The notes: generated by a model from the sequence alone, not told the origin. 64,000 nucleotides of DNA from Fibrella aestuarina BUZ 2 (GCF_000331105.1 NC_020054.1:3470478-3534477), one strand, 5' to 3'. Shown: positions 45,609-55,301, counted from the first letter of the stretch. A program made the numbers and translations.

Positions 45609-45700
45609 GTTCAAGGTTCAATGGCTAAGGTTCAACGTTGGCTGACGGATGAGCAATTGTGCGTCAGCCAACGTTGAACCTTAGCCATTGAACCTTGAAC
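45609..45700. repeat. Long intergenic inverted repeat LIP-7 (perfect 39-bp arms)
   Basis: Left arm 45609-45647, right arm 45662-45700, perfectly complementary, loop 14 bases. The arms are made of GGTTCAATGG / AAGGTTCAAC words and end in TTGGCTGACG / CGTCAGCCAA at the apex, the same closing sequence as LIP-5. It occupies nearly the whole gap between menB and the deacetylase gene. Confidence 0.95.
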
Positions 45701-45708
45701 TAATCACT

Positions 45709-46431
45709 ATGACTGTTGACGTATTGTGCATCGCGGCGCACCCCGACGATGTTGAAATGACCTGTGCCGGCACGGTACTCTCCTTGGTCGAGCAGGGGAA
45801 AACCGTCGCCGTTATCGACTTGACCAAAGGGGAGCTTGGCACCCGCGGCACGCCCGAAATCCGATTGCAGGAAGCCGAAGAAGGGGCTCGGCTGATGCGG
45901 TTGTCGGCCCGGCATAACATGGGCTTTAAAGATGGCTTCTTCCGGAATGACGAAGACCACCAAAAAGCCCTGATCGCCTGGATTCGCCACTTTCAGCCCA
46001 CCATTGTGCTGACCAATGCCATTGACGACCGCCACCCCGACCACGGGCGTGGGGCTGCCCTGGTAACCGATGCCTGTTTCTACAGTGGGCTTCGGATGAT
46101 CGAAACCACCGACCCCGAAACTGGCGAACAACAAGCCGCCCACCGCCCAACGTACCTGTACTCGTTTATTCAGGATCGGTCGTTGGTGCCCGATTTTGTC
46201 GTGAACATCACGCCCTATTGGGAGCAGAAACTGGCGGCGATCAAAGCCTATAAAAGTCAGTTTTTTAACCCCGATAGCACCGAGCCGCAGAGCTACATTT
46301 CGGGTGAGCCGTTCATGAAATTTCTTGAATCGCGCCACCGTGAGCACGGTCACATGATCAACGTCGAATTTGGCGAGGGTTTCATGAGCAAACGCATGCT
46401 CGGCGTCGATGATTTGTTTGCGCTTAAATAA
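45709..46431 (+). CDS. bshB1: PIG-L deacetylase, bacillithiol biosynthesis BshB1-like
   Basis: A 240-residue LmbE/PIG-L zinc deacetylase. The start is the ATG at 45709 (MTVDVLCIAAHPDDVEMTCA). The zinc motif AHPDDVE is at residues 9-15, NAIDDRHPDHGRGAALVTDA holds the third ligand region, and RRAHSHxGHMI-like SRHREHGHMINVEFGEGF is at the C-terminal end. The opening GELGTRGTPEIRLQEAEEGA RLM is characteristic of BshB1. It removes acetate from N-acetylglucosaminyl-malate on the way to bacillithiol, the low-molecular-weight thiol of many Bacteroidota. BshA and BshC are not in the window, so the assignment rests on sequence alone. Confidence 0.88.
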   Translation: MTVDVLCIAAHPDDVEMTCAGTVLSLVEQGKTVAVIDLTKGELGTRGTPEIRLQEAEEGARLMRLSARHNMGFKDGFFRNDEDHQKALIAWIRHFQPTIVLTNAIDDRHPDHGRGAALVTDACFYSGLRMIETTDPETGEQQAAHRPTYLYSFIQDRSLVPDFVVNITPYWEQKLAAIKAYKSQFFNPDSTEPQSYISGEPFMKFLESRHREHGHMINVEFGEGFMSKRMLGVDDLFALK

Positions 46432-46489
46432 GCCTGCCTGAACGGGTTGGCGGCGAATCTGCTTAAGCTGTTCAGGTACGTTCCCCGCG

Positions 46490-47938
46490 TCAGTTGCCTG
46501 CCGACACGCGGGTGCTGATGCGGCTATATGGTTTCAGATCGACCCCGTTGCGGCTGCGAAAAGCCGTGCGGGTTCGCCAGGGGTAGTTGAGAACCAGGTG
46601 ATTTATCGCATTGGCAACCAGCCGGACCTGAACCTGTAACATGGTGCCGTCGTTCGTCCAGCGTAAATCGCTGGTGGCGGGCGTCAGCGCCACGCGTTCC
46701 TGGCGAACAACCTTGCCCGCCTGCTCGACAGCCCTGACGAGATTGAGCGACGTGTCGGCCATCATCGGCTCCGAGAAACGGATGATCAGGGTGGCTACCG
46801 TGTCGGCGATCGTCTGCTTATCCAGATTACAGTGGGTGATTGTCGGCTGGCTCAGCGACGAAGTCAGCGCGCCAAGCCGCCGGATGAACGCCGGATACAG
46901 GTCGTTGAGCCTTTGACCGGGCCGACGGGCCTTGTACAGCCGGGTCAATTCGTGGTTAAAGGCCGAACTGGCAAAGAAGCCGCGTGTGGCGTTTTGCAGC
47001 GCCCAGTCTTGACTGACGGTGGCGGCTACATCCGGAAAGTAGGTCTGTACGTAGAGGTCATACACCGCCCAGGTCATGTACTCGTTAAACACCCCGACGC
47101 TGTCCCGCCCGTACCCGCTGCTCATATCCCACCGGCTGGCCGTAAAGTTTGCCGCCAGTAAGGCCTGATGCTGCGCCGTGGCCGGGTTGACAAAGGCGTG
47201 GTCAAGTTCCGTGAACAGCATATGCGTGCTCGAAGCGATTTCCGCCCGCGTAGCTTTGTTGACGGCCCGGCCGTCGAGCAGAAAGTCGGGTAGGGTGATG
47301 AAGTCCGTTCCCACGCCCGCCACGGTGCGGTGGCAGTTCATGCGGCCGACCAGCGGGGAAAACACGATGGCGTAGGCGGTTAATTCGCTACGTTTTCCGA
47401 ACTCATTTTCCAGAAAATGCCGCATCTCGTCATAGCGTTGCGAGGCCAGATAGGCCGTTGCCAGACGCTGGTAATAGGGGAGATGCGCCCGGTAAAACTG
47501 GCGGAAACCAGTCGTTCTGACAAAATCCTCAATCAGGTTTAACTGCTCCTCAAACGGGTTGAACTCCTTGTTGGCGTGAAAATCGATGGCCCTGACCAGC
47601 CGGCTGTTGGCGTCGAACGTGAAGGCATACGCATCTGTCCGGAAGCTCAGGTAGCTCTCCCATTTTTCCCGCGAATAATTCACCGCAGTCAGCAGCGGAT
47701 GATGGGCATACGGGTCGAAATGAGCCCGCACGTCTTTATAATAAGCCGAGTGTTGCGCCACCTCCCACGGGTCGGTTTTGCCGTAGTCGGTCAGGGCCAG
47801 AATGATGTTGGCGAGTTCGTAGGTCTCCGATACACGAACTGGATTAGGGCCGGGCTGGGCCTCGACTCGCGAGCCGAATCCGGCCCAAACGAGCATAGCG
47901 ATAGCGACCGACAGCCGCGTCAGAACAAGGGATTTCAT
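46490..47938 (-). CDS. Exported DUF4932 protein
   Basis: A 482-residue protein with a signal peptide (MKSLVLTRLSVAIAMLVWAG to RVEAQ). The core (YELANIILALTDYGKTDPWE; FVRTTGFRQFYRAHLPYYQR; TLPDFLLDGRAVNKATRAEI; MLFTELDHAFVNP) matches DUF4932, a family with features of zinc metallopeptidases. The T-E-L-x-H order near residue 245 is a possible remote metal site but not a clear HExxH. The C-terminal part resembles a bacterial Ig-like domain (IADTVATLIIRFSEPMM). Lies 16 bp downstream of the LytTR regulator gene and may be its target or part of its transcript. Confidence 0.75.
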   Translation of the reverse strand: MKSLVLTRLSVAIAMLVWAGFGSRVEAQPGPNPVRVSETYELANIILALTDYGKTDPWEVAQHSAYYKDVRAHFDPYAHHPLLTAVNYSREKWESYLSFRTDAYAFTFDANSRLVRAIDFHANKEFNPFEEQLNLIEDFVRTTGFRQFYRAHLPYYQRLATAYLASQRYDEMRHFLENEFGKRSELTAYAIVFSPLVGRMNCHRTVAGVGTDFITLPDFLLDGRAVNKATRAEIASSTHMLFTELDHAFVNPATAQHQALLAANFTASRWDMSSGYGRDSVGVFNEYMTWAVYDLYVQTYFPDVAATVSQDWALQNATRGFFASSAFNHELTRLYKARRPGQRLNDLYPAFIRRLGALTSSLSQPTITHCNLDKQTIADTVATLIIRFSEPMMADTSLNLVRAVEQAGKVVRQERVALTPATSDLRWTNDGTMLQVQVRLVANAINHLVLNYPWRTRTAFRSRNGVDLKPYSRISTRVSAGN

Positions 47939-47954
47939 ACGTGTTATTGGTTGG

Positions 47955-48704
47955 TCAGGAGAGGTTCAGGGCTTGCCTGATGGCTTCTTTTTTGCCCCGC
48001 GAAATCGGTACGTCGGTGCCGTCGGTCAGGCGTAGGAAGTCGCCAAACTCTTTCTTCCAACTCCTGATCCACGTTCTGTTGACCAGATGCGACTGATGGC
48101 AACGCAGGAACCCATACGCCTTCAACGACGCCTCGTATTCGTAAATAGGCTTGCACACCAGCAGCGCTTCGCCGTCGCTCAGAAAGAAGGTCGTGTAGTT
48201 GTTGGATGATTCACACCGGATAATGTCGCCCACCTTGACCAGCCGGGTTTCTTTCGCGGTGGCCAGCGCCATGCGCGGCTCCTCGTTGGTCTGTTGGGCT
48301 TGTAGCAGTTGCATCAAATGCTCCAACTGCTGATTCTGCACTTTTAACCGACGCTGTTTGATGGCCTTGTCTACCGCCGCCTGCAATTCACCGATGTCGA
48401 TGGGTTTGAGCAGGTAGTCTACCGCCGCGAACCGCAGGGCCTGGATGGCATATTGATCGTAGGCCGTGACGATTATCAGCTCAAAGTCATAAACCGGCAG
48501 GCTCCGTAGCAGGTCGAAACCCGTTTGGCCGGGCATTTGAATGTCCAGGAAAACCAGGTCCGGCTGATGCTGATAGAGCAGCGTTTTTCCCGCCTCCGCG
48601 TCCAGAGCGGTCGCGCACACCGTCACCTGTGGGCAGTAGTGGTGCAGCAACGCCTGTAGGTTGTCCAGATTAGGCTGTTCGTCGTCGATCAGGATAGCTT
48701 TCAT
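47955..48704 (-). CDS. LytTR-family response regulator
   Basis: A 249-residue two-component regulator. The receiver domain (residues 1-120) has the acidic pair in AILIDDEQ, the phospho-acceptor D54 in DLVFLDIQMPG, and the conserved Lys in YLLKPIDIGEL. A Gln-rich coiled linker (about 130-150) leads to a LytTR DNA-binding domain (TRLVKVGDIIRCESSNNYTT FFLSDGEALLVCKPIYEYEA SL...FLRCHQSHLVN). Its start overlaps the kinase stop by four bases, so the pair is co-translated. Confidence 0.92.
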   Translation of the reverse strand: MKAILIDDEQPNLDNLQALLHHYCPQVTVCATALDAEAGKTLLYQHQPDLVFLDIQMPGQTGFDLLRSLPVYDFELIIVTAYDQYAIQALRFAAVDYLLKPIDIGELQAAVDKAIKQRRLKVQNQQLEHLMQLLQAQQTNEEPRMALATAKETRLVKVGDIIRCESSNNYTTFFLSDGEALLVCKPIYEYEASLKAYGFLRCHQSHLVNRTWIRSWKKEFGDFLRLTDGTDVPISRGKKEAIRQALNLS

Positions 48705-50320
48705 GCAAACCAGTGGTTAAAACGGAGCGTCAAGGTGGCCCCGGTCGGTGAGGGGGGCGCTATCTCAAGCTCGATCGGTTGCTCCCGGTTCAGTTCGGTC
48801 AGCAGGTTGATGCGGTCGCGGGTGAGTTTCAATCCGAAGCCACCGGTTGGAGCATCGCCCCGAAAACCGTTTCCGTTATCGCTAATCTGAACCAGCATAG
48901 TGTCATTTATTCTGTCGAAACGTACCTGAATCCGGCCGGCATCGCCCAGGGCCGAAACCCCGTGCTTGACCGCGTTTTCGACGAGTGGCTGCAATAGCAG
49001 GGCGGGGATACTGCCGTCGTAGGGGTTAATCGAATCGGCGAGGCTAATCTGGTACTCAAACCCGAACCGAAGCCGTTCCAGTTTCAAGTACGTATCCAGG
49101 CCCTGTAGTTCTTCGTGGATTGAAATCTCGTCTTTGTTGCTGTTGGTCAGCGACTCGCGTAGCAAGCGGGCAAAATCAGACAGGTAGTTGTTGGCTCCCT
49201 GAATATCCTGTTTGTTGATAAGCCCCTGTATCGAATTCAGCGCGTTGAACACGAAATGGGGGTTCAGTTGCGCGTAGATAGCCTTCAGCTCGAGTTGCAA
49301 CTTCGTTTTTTTGGCCAGTTCCTGCCGACTTTTCTGTTTCTGCTGAACGTACAGCAGCAGGAAAAAAATGGCCCCCAGGCAGGCTGCAACCACGATACCC
49401 ACCATGATTTTGAACCCCCGCGACTCATACCAGGCTGGCTCGACCACAAACCGGTAGGTAGTTACGTGCTGAGGCTGAGCCGTGTAGCGGAGGCGTACCT
49501 GATACGTACCTGGCTTGTAATCTTTGAGCCAGACAAAGCTGTTGTCATACGCGTTGTTCGTCCAGGGAATCACCACATCCTCATTGCGGACGAGCTCATA
49601 CTGTACTTGTTCTTTGTGGTAAATCGCCGCGTTCAGCACCAGAATCAGATTGGTATTGGTCGACGGGAGCGTCAGGGGCTCGGCGGGGTGGCGCTTCGTT
49701 TCTCTGGCCCAGGGGTATTGGAGCTTTTTCAGGAAATCGTCCAGATTATCAGACGTGTAAACGTTGGTAATGACGGGGCGTATGGCCACCCAGGCGATTA
49801 GCGACGTTGCGACGATTTGCCCGGTATTGGCTTTGCGGACATCCACGATCAGCGTATGGCCCAGTGGCGCCCTGAACCCGCCCAGGTACCCCATCTGGGG
49901 TAAGCCGCTTTGTTGCATGAGCGAGGCCTCTGTGAACTGCTCGATCTGATGCCAGGGTACGACAACCCGGTTCGTTGGATAGTCAAGCACACGAAACTCA
50001 TAAGCGGCGGCATTGTTGGGACGTACCCCATGTAGAAAAAAATGAGCCCGCGCCGTGTCGAAAGTCGTACGGGCAACCAGATCGGCGGGACGTACCTGCC
50101 GAAACGACGAATCGCTGACCAGCTTATTCAACTGTGGGCAGGTTTCGTGCGTTGTCCAGAAGGAGTTGTTCGCCGAAGGGATGGCCAGCATAAGGGCCAC
50201 GGTTGCCGGGTTATCCGTTGCTCCATCCGGAAAACTCTGCGAATAGGCACCCCAGTCGATCTGCCCGTAAGCCATGTGGGTTACCCAAAAAAGGAAAAGC
50301 TGTACACCGATCGTTCTCAT
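48701..50320 (-). CDS. LytS-type sensor histidine kinase
   Basis: A 539-residue membrane kinase. A signal peptide (MRTIGVQLFLFWVTHMAYGQ) leads into a periplasmic beta-rich region of about 285 residues, ending with a Y_Y_Y-like Ig domain (DNSFVWLKDYKPGTYQVRLR YTAQPQHVTTYRFVVEPAWY E). One membrane helix (about 308-330) follows, then a coiled segment, the His_kinase domain with phospho-acceptor in YAQLNPHFVFNALNSIQGLI, and an HATPase domain (LLQPLVENAVKHGV, DNGNGF, GFGLKLTRDRI). Partner of the adjoining LytTR regulator. The signal is unknown. The periplasmic part lacks the usual beta-propeller repeats. Confidence 0.92.
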   Translation of the reverse strand: MRTIGVQLFLFWVTHMAYGQIDWGAYSQSFPDGATDNPATVALMLAIPSANNSFWTTHETCPQLNKLVSDSSFRQVRPADLVARTTFDTARAHFFLHGVRPNNAAAYEFRVLDYPTNRVVVPWHQIEQFTEASLMQQSGLPQMGYLGGFRAPLGHTLIVDVRKANTGQIVATSLIAWVAIRPVITNVYTSDNLDDFLKKLQYPWARETKRHPAEPLTLPSTNTNLILVLNAAIYHKEQVQYELVRNEDVVIPWTNNAYDNSFVWLKDYKPGTYQVRLRYTAQPQHVTTYRFVVEPAWYESRGFKIMVGIVVAACLGAIFFLLLYVQQKQKSRQELAKKTKLQLELKAIYAQLNPHFVFNALNSIQGLINKQDIQGANNYLSDFARLLRESLTNSNKDEISIHEELQGLDTYLKLERLRFGFEYQISLADSINPYDGSIPALLLQPLVENAVKHGVSALGDAGRIQVRFDRINDTMLVQISDNGNGFRGDAPTGGFGLKLTRDRINLLTELNREQPIELEIAPPSPTGATLTLRFNHWFA

Positions 50321-50537
50321 GCCCTAGGGAAACAACAGCAAAGGTGAACACCACTTTCCAGACTCGGCGATCAACTGTGAATTTGGCACGTCTGGCTGTG
50401 AAATCGGCGTCAAAACAGCGATTCGACGAAGTAGTTACCCATGTTCAGCTGTCGGCGAATAGGTCGGAAGAGACAAGGAACTGATGAGCAATGTGTGTTG
50501 ATAGAGTGAATCAGCACACGGATGTTCGCCAAACAAA

Positions 50538-50565
50538 AAAGCCACTCGTTCTACGAGTGGCTTTC
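50538..50565 (-). terminator. Terminator of the tRNA-Thr gene
   Basis: AGCCACTCG and CGAGTGGCT pair around a 5-base loop. On the minus strand a T-run follows (complement of the AAAAAA at 50532-50540), placing it directly after the tRNA 3' end. Confidence 0.75.
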
Positions 50566-50578
50566 TGTCTGATTACTG

Positions 50579-50651
<73 letters not shown>

Positions 50652-50732
50652 TTTTCCGCTCCGCGTTGGCCAGGCTTCCCGCGAATTGTGATGCAAAAGT
50701 AGGCCTTCAGAGCCGTTCCTGCAAGCCTTTGC

Positions 50733-50778
50733 CCATAAAAAAACGTCCGATCGAAAGCGCGTCAATCGGACGTTTTCT
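50733..50778 (-). terminator. Terminator of the DUF349 gene
   Basis: AACGTCCGAT and ATCGGACGTT pair around the AGCGCG-containing loop, flanked by an A-run at 50738-50743 that becomes a T-run on the minus strand. Confidence 0.8.
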
Positions 50779-50816
50779 AATCAATTGGCTATCAGAAACC
50801 TAGCCTAACGAACAGC

Positions 50817-53255
50817 TTACTGGTTCCGCAGAGCATCTAACTGTTTCTGCGCATCGGCAATTTTCTTCTCGATATCAGCCCGGAGTTTGTCGGCGTTTTT
50901 TGACCGCGCAAAGAACTCGATGTTGTTCCGGTACGTGGCGATGTCGTTTTCGAGGGCGTTGATACGGCGGCGCGTTTCGCTGCCACCACCTTCCGTATTC
51001 CGACGGTACGCTTCAAAGTCGCCACTTTCGCGGTAGCCGCCTTCGTTCCGGCCCCGATTTTGATCCCGACGAGGACCTCGATCGCGGTTTTCACGGTTAC
51101 CACCACCCCGCGATTCGTCGCGGTTCCGGTTGAAATCACCGCCGCCGCGCGGACCCCGATCACCACGCGGGCCACCCGAACGCGCCACTTCGGCCTCGTT
51201 GTCCTGCATGGCCCGCTCTTTTTCTGAGGTCGACAGGGTGCCGTTGGCCCGAACGAGTGCATTGATGGCCGCAATGTAGCCTTTCTGAATCCGTTCTTTG
51301 TCTTTCTTGGGCACAAACCCAATGCCGTTCCACTCTTCTTTAAAAGCGTTAAGCTGCGACAGGTCGGCGTTTTCGGTGGCTGACGCTTCAATCCGGCGAA
51401 TCAGGTCCTCCTTCTTCGCCAGATTGGCTTCAAACTCGCGGTCGGTATCCTGATTGCGGTTGCGTTTCTTGTCAAAGAAGGCATCGCAGGCGGCTTTGAA
51501 GCGATCGAAAATGCTGTTTTTCTGCTTCTCGGGCACCTGACCCACGTTTTTCCACTGTTTCTGCAACTCGATCACCCGCTGGGTGGCATCGCTCGACTCA
51601 TCGCCCGAGGCCAAGATTGCTTCCACCTGCTCGCAGAGGGCAGTTTTGGCCCGGAGGTTTTCTTCACGCTTGCTTTCCAGCTGCCGGAAGAATTCCCCTT
51701 TGTTGGCGAAGAACGTTTTGAGCGCCGCCCAGAATTTCTTGCTCAGCTCTTTGCCTTCTTCGCGGGGCATCGGCCCTTTGATGGCATTCCACCGATCCTG
51801 AATCGCCATGACCTCTTTGGTCTTGTCGTTCCAGTCGTTGATGCTTGATGAGCTAAACGACGTCAGCGGAATGAGTTCTTCGTAAATCTTCGATTTTTCT
51901 TCGTACAGCTGCGCCGATTCTTTGCGCTGCTCTTCGTTCTGACCGCGACGCTTTTCGTACAGCGAGTCGAGGGCGGCTTTCATCCGTTGCCACAGCACCT
52001 CTTGCTCGGCTTTGGGGGCCGGACCGATGTGCTTGTATTCCTCGAACAGATTATTCGCCTCGTCGATTGTCTGACGCGTCACCGATTTGTCTTCGTGCGC
52101 TTTGGCAATCGCCTCAACCTTTTCGATCACCTCCATTTTCTGGGTGGCGTTCTTCTTGCGGTCGAGTTCTTTCAGCTCGAAATAGATATTACGGTTGCTG
52201 TAATAGCGATCAACCAGAGCGTGGTAGGTAGCCCACAGGGTAGCATTGTGCGGGGAGTTGATGTTGCCCGCTGCTTTCCACTCATCCTGAATCTTCTTGA
52301 ACTCACCCCAGCTCGTTTTGGCATCGCCTGCGTTGGCTTCATCAGACTCCACCAGTTCGCGCAGGCGGCGAAGCAGATCGGTTTTTGAATTGAAGTTGGC
52401 GTCTTTGGCTTTGTCAAGCGTCTGGAAATAGGTGTTCTTCTGCGACTTGATCTGCTTGTAGAGTTCTTCGTAGCGGATCGCCAGGTCGTCGGTCCGGAAC
52501 TGGAAGCCTTCTTCGGCACCCGTCTCGGCGATGTACTTGTCCAACGCCGCCTGCCGTTCAGCCCGCTTGAGCTGATCCATGGCCGGTTTGGTCTGCTTCA
52601 GAATCTCGTCGGCCTGCCGGTACTGGGCGGGGGTGGCGCTTTCCGCCTTCAGGTTGTTGGCCAGTTGGTCGAGGGTAGCCACCAGTTCCTGCTTCGAGTA
52701 GGTGCTGTAGTCCACAACGGGAGCAGCCACTTCTTCTTCGGCTTCGTCGGTAGGCTCGGCCTCCCCGTAAGAAGCCGTTATCTCTTCAGCCACGGCGGGT
52801 GCCAACTCGGTCAGATTGCCCGGATCGGTGTCGTCGGTTGCCGTAGCCTGGGGTTCAGGGGTTTCGTCGGCCGGGGTGGCTTCTTCGCTGACTGCTTCGA
52901 TGGCTTCCGGTGCGTCAGTCGCGGGCTCGGTAGCCGCCGGTACGTCGTCGGCCGGAGTCTCGTCGGGCGTTGCCTCCGCAACGGGTTCGGCCTCGGGGGC
53001 CGCGTCTGCAACGGGTACGTCGGCCTGCGCTACGGGTTCGGTAGCGGGCTCGTCGGTAGCGGTTGGTTCAGTGGACGGTTCGGCCACGGGGAGAGCGTCC
53101 GCCGATTCGGTTACCGATTCGGACACTGCCGGTTCAGAAACCTCAGATGCGGGCGCAGAAGCAACTTCATCAGTTGCCGGAGTCGTCTCGGTCAGGGGTG
53201 CGTTGGTCTGGTTCGCAGTCTCTGGCCGATCGATTTGCTGTTCTTCGTTTGTCAT
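50817..53255 (-). CDS. DUF349 repeat protein with disordered acidic N-terminus and RG-rich C-terminus
   Basis: About 812 residues from the ATG at 53253-53255 (MTNEEQQIDRPETANQTNAP). The first ~190 residues are almost only Ala, Glu, Pro, Thr, Asp and Val and must be disordered. Residues ~200-680 hold about five DUF349 helical repeats (recurring FxxxxDxFFxKK / W(K/N)xxGxxP patterns such as IDRFKAACDAFFDKKRNRNQ-like and WNGIGFVPKKDKERI). After ~690 there is a Gly/Arg-rich stretch (GGPRGDRGPRGGGDFNRNRD) like eukaryotic RGG boxes. The end is a coiled coil (IEKKIADAQKQLDALRNQ). Function unknown. The basic repeats and RG tract suggest RNA or ribosome association. A TAGTTTTG promoter lies upstream. 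Confidence 0.85.
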   Translation of the reverse strand: MTNEEQQIDRPETANQTNAPLTETTPATDEVASAPASEVSEPAVSESVTESADALPVAEPSTEPTATDEPATEPVAQADVPVADAAPEAEPVAEATPDETPADDVPAATEPATDAPEAIEAVSEEATPADETPEPQATATDDTDPGNLTELAPAVAEEITASYGEAEPTDEAEEEVAAPVVDYSTYSKQELVATLDQLANNLKAESATPAQYRQADEILKQTKPAMDQLKRAERQAALDKYIAETGAEEGFQFRTDDLAIRYEELYKQIKSQKNTYFQTLDKAKDANFNSKTDLLRRLRELVESDEANAGDAKTSWGEFKKIQDEWKAAGNINSPHNATLWATYHALVDRYYSNRNIYFELKELDRKKNATQKMEVIEKVEAIAKAHEDKSVTRQTIDEANNLFEEYKHIGPAPKAEQEVLWQRMKAALDSLYEKRRGQNEEQRKESAQLYEEKSKIYEELIPLTSFSSSSINDWNDKTKEVMAIQDRWNAIKGPMPREEGKELSKKFWAALKTFFANKGEFFRQLESKREENLRAKTALCEQVEAILASGDESSDATQRVIELQKQWKNVGQVPEKQKNSIFDRFKAACDAFFDKKRNRNQDTDREFEANLAKKEDLIRRIEASATENADLSQLNAFKEEWNGIGFVPKKDKERIQKGYIAAINALVRANGTLSTSEKERAMQDNEAEVARSGGPRGDRGPRGGGDFNRNRDESRGGGNRENRDRGPRRDQNRGRNEGGYRESGDFEAYRRNTEGGGSETRRRINALENDIATYRNNIEFFARSKNADKLRADIEKKIADAQKQLDALRNQ

Positions 53256-53279
53256 GTTGGTTACGCACCAATTACTTTG

Positions 53280-53287
53280 CAAAACTA
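53280..53287 (-). promoter_or_regulatory. Promoter -7 element TAGTTTTG for the DUF349 gene
   Basis: Exact TAnnTTTG match on the minus strand, 25 bp upstream of the ATG at 53255. It argues against the longer frame opening at 53282, which would start inside the promoter. Confidence 0.55.
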
Positions 53288-53345
53288 AACATTTATACGC
53301 GGATTATACCTTTTTTTAGGCCTTAGCCCGCTTTCCAACCTGCTT

Positions 53346-53987
53346 ATGGCCACCGAACTTGCCGATCTTCGTAAAGAGTATACGCTAAACGGACTTGACG
53401 TACCTGATGTTGCGCCGGACCCGATCAATCAATTCCAGGTTTGGTTCAACGCGGCGCTGGCTGCCAATGTTCACGAACCCAACGCCATGCACCTGAGTAC
53501 CGTCGGAAAAGACGGGCGTCCGGCCGGGCGTATTGTGCTGGTGAAGGGGGTGGATGAACGCGGTTTTACGTTCTACAGCAACTACAGTAGCCGAAAAGGA
53601 GAGGAGCTGCTGGCCAACCCCGTGGCTTCACTTACGTTTTTCTGGCCTGAGCTGGAGCGTCAGGTACGTATCGAGGGGTACGTTGAGCAAGTAAGCGCCG
53701 CCGAGTCCGATGCCTATTTCAACAGCCGCCCCCGAGGGAGTCAGCTGGGGGCGTGGGTGTCGCACCAGAGTGAGGTGATTGCGGGGCGCGAGGTGCTCGA
53801 AGCCGAACAGCAACGCCTGGAAGCCCAGTTTGCCGATCAGCCCGTACCGCGCCCGCCGCATTGGGGTGGTTTTCTGGTCCGGCCCGACGCCATTGAGTTC
53901 TGGCAGGGCCGCCCCAGCCGCCTCCACGACCGTATCCGGTACCGCAAAACGGGCGACAACTGGCTCATCGAGCGGCTGTCGCCCTAG
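53346..53987 (+). CDS. pdxH: Pyridoxine/pyridoxamine 5'-phosphate oxidase
   Basis: A 213-residue flavoenzyme that oxidises PNP or PMP to pyridoxal phosphate with FMN and O2. Family features in order: [22 protein letters not shown] at the N-terminus, [40 protein letters not shown] with FMN contacts, the [19 protein letters not shown] strand, [20 protein letters not shown] and the C-terminal [27 protein letters not shown]...ERLSP. Length normal. It reads divergently from the DUF349 gene and converges on a PLP-dependent enzyme gene. Confidence 0.96.
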   Translation: MATELADLRKEYTLNGLDVPDVAPDPINQFQVWFNAALAANVHEPNAMHLSTVGKDGRPAGRIVLVKGVDERGFTFYSNYSSRKGEELLANPVASLTFFWPELERQVRIEGYVEQVSAAESDAYFNSRPRGSQLGAWVSHQSEVIAGREVLEAEQQRLEAQFADQPVPRPPHWGGFLVRPDAIEFWQGRPSRLHDRIRYRKTGDNWLIERLSP

Positions 53988-54002
53988 GCGGTTGCGGTGG
54001 CT

Positions 54003-55160
54003 TTAGGCGGCGAGCGCCTGTTCCAGATCAGCAATGAGGTCATCGGCGTCTTCGATGCCGACGCTGAGGCGGATCAGTGTGTCTTTCAGACCGTTTTTAA
54101 GGCGTTCTTCTTTCGGGATGCTCGCGTGGGTCATGCTGGCCGGATGCGTACACAGCGACTCAACCCCTCCCAGCGATTCGCCGAGCGAAAAGAGCCGGAT
54201 ACTTTCCATGACCTTGATGGCTTCGGGATACGAATCGCCGGTTAGTTCGAAAGACAGCATGCCGCCAAACCCGCGCATCTGCCGGGCGGCCAACTCGTGG
54301 CCGGGATGGGAGGGAAGACCGGGGTAATAGACTTTGCCCACGCGGGGGTGTTGGTCTAGATACTCGGCTACCCGCTGGGCATTTTCGCAGTGGCGCTGCA
54401 TCCTGACGTGCAGCGTCTTGATACCCCGCAACGCCAGAAAGCAATCTTGTGGCCCCGGCACAGCCCCGCAGGCATTCTGAATGAATCGCAGCTGAGCGGC
54501 GGTGTCGTCGTCGTTCGTGATGATGGCCCCCATTACCGTATCGGAGTGGCCGCCGATGTATTTGGTAACCGAATGCACCACCACGTCGGCACCCAGATCG
54601 AGCGGATTTTGCAGGTAAGGCGAGGCAAACGTATTGTCGACGACCAGCCTGATGTTTTTTTCCTGATCGTCTCCACGCCGGGTACGTTGGGCGATGGCGT
54701 TGATGTCAACGAGCCGGAGCAGGGGGTTGGTAGGTGTCTCGATCCAGACCATGCGGGTACGTTCCGTCAGGGCCGCGTCGAGGTTGGCGGGGTCGTCGAG
54801 CGAGACGAACTTGAACGTCAGGCCCAGCGGCTCGAACACCCGTACCATAATCCGGTAGGTACCGCCGTAGAGGTCACTGCTGGCGATGATCTCGTCGCCG
54901 GGTTTGCAGAGTTTCAGGATGGCGTCTGTGGCGGCCAGGCCCGAGGCAAAACAAAGGCCATGCTGTCCATTTTCGAGCGCCGCCAGATTAGCCTGCAGGG
55001 CGTCGCGAGTCGGGTTTTGCGTCCGGGCATACTCGTAGCCTTTGTGCTTCCCCGGCGACTCCTGCACGTAGGTCGAGGTTTGGTAAATGGGCGTCATGAT
55101 GGCGCCCGTAGTTGGGTCGGGGTGTACGCCCGCGTGGATGGCTTTCGTTCCGAATTGCAT
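54003..55160 (-). CDS. Cystathionine gamma-synthase-type PLP enzyme
   Basis: About 385 residues from the ATG at 55158-55160 ([20 protein letters not shown]). Cys/Met metabolism PLP-enzyme family: [48 protein letters not shown], the PLP-lysine motif [21 protein letters not shown], and the C-terminal [22 protein letters not shown], which is typical of cystathionine gamma-synthase and gamma-lyase. It makes or breaks cystathionine between cysteine and homocysteine; direction cannot be fixed from sequence, so no symbol is given. Converges on pdxH, whose product is its cofactor. Confidence 0.9.
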   Translation of the reverse strand: MQFGTKAIHAGVHPDPTTGAIMTPIYQTSTYVQESPGKHKGYEYARTQNPTRDALQANLAALENGQHGLCFASGLAATDAILKLCKPGDEIIASSDLYGGTYRIMVRVFEPLGLTFKFVSLDDPANLDAALTERTRMVWIETPTNPLLRLVDINAIAQRTRRGDDQEKNIRLVVDNTFASPYLQNPLDLGADVVVHSVTKYIGGHSDTVMGAIITNDDDTAAQLRFIQNACGAVPGPQDCFLALRGIKTLHVRMQRHCENAQRVAEYLDQHPRVGKVYYPGLPSHPGHELAARQMRGFGGMLSFELTGDSYPEAIKVMESIRLFSLGESLGGVESLCTHPASMTHASIPKEERLKNGLKDTLIRLSVGIEDADDLIADLEQALAA

Positions 55161-55263
55161 AGATGAAGTCAGGTACGTCGATGGCACGAAACTAGTTCAT
55201 TCGGCGCAACCACCCACATGGCCCGTCCTTGTTTCCAGCTTATGACCCCATTAGACGACAAGC

Positions 55264-55301
55264 AAACGCCGCCGGTCGATGAGTCGACCGGCGGCGTTTG
55301 G
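55264..55301 (-). terminator. Strong palindromic hairpin
   Basis: AAACGCCGCCGGTCGA and TCGACCGGCGGCGTTT form a 16-bp perfect stem around TGAG. It lies downstream of the minus-strand 75-residue gene and upstream of the cystathionine enzyme gene and should end the former transcript. Confidence 0.8.

Noticed and set aside
52665..53319. Gly/Ser/Ala-rich open frames on the plus strand
   Set aside because: Mirror of the low-complexity acidic N-terminus of the DUF349 protein; composition artefact.
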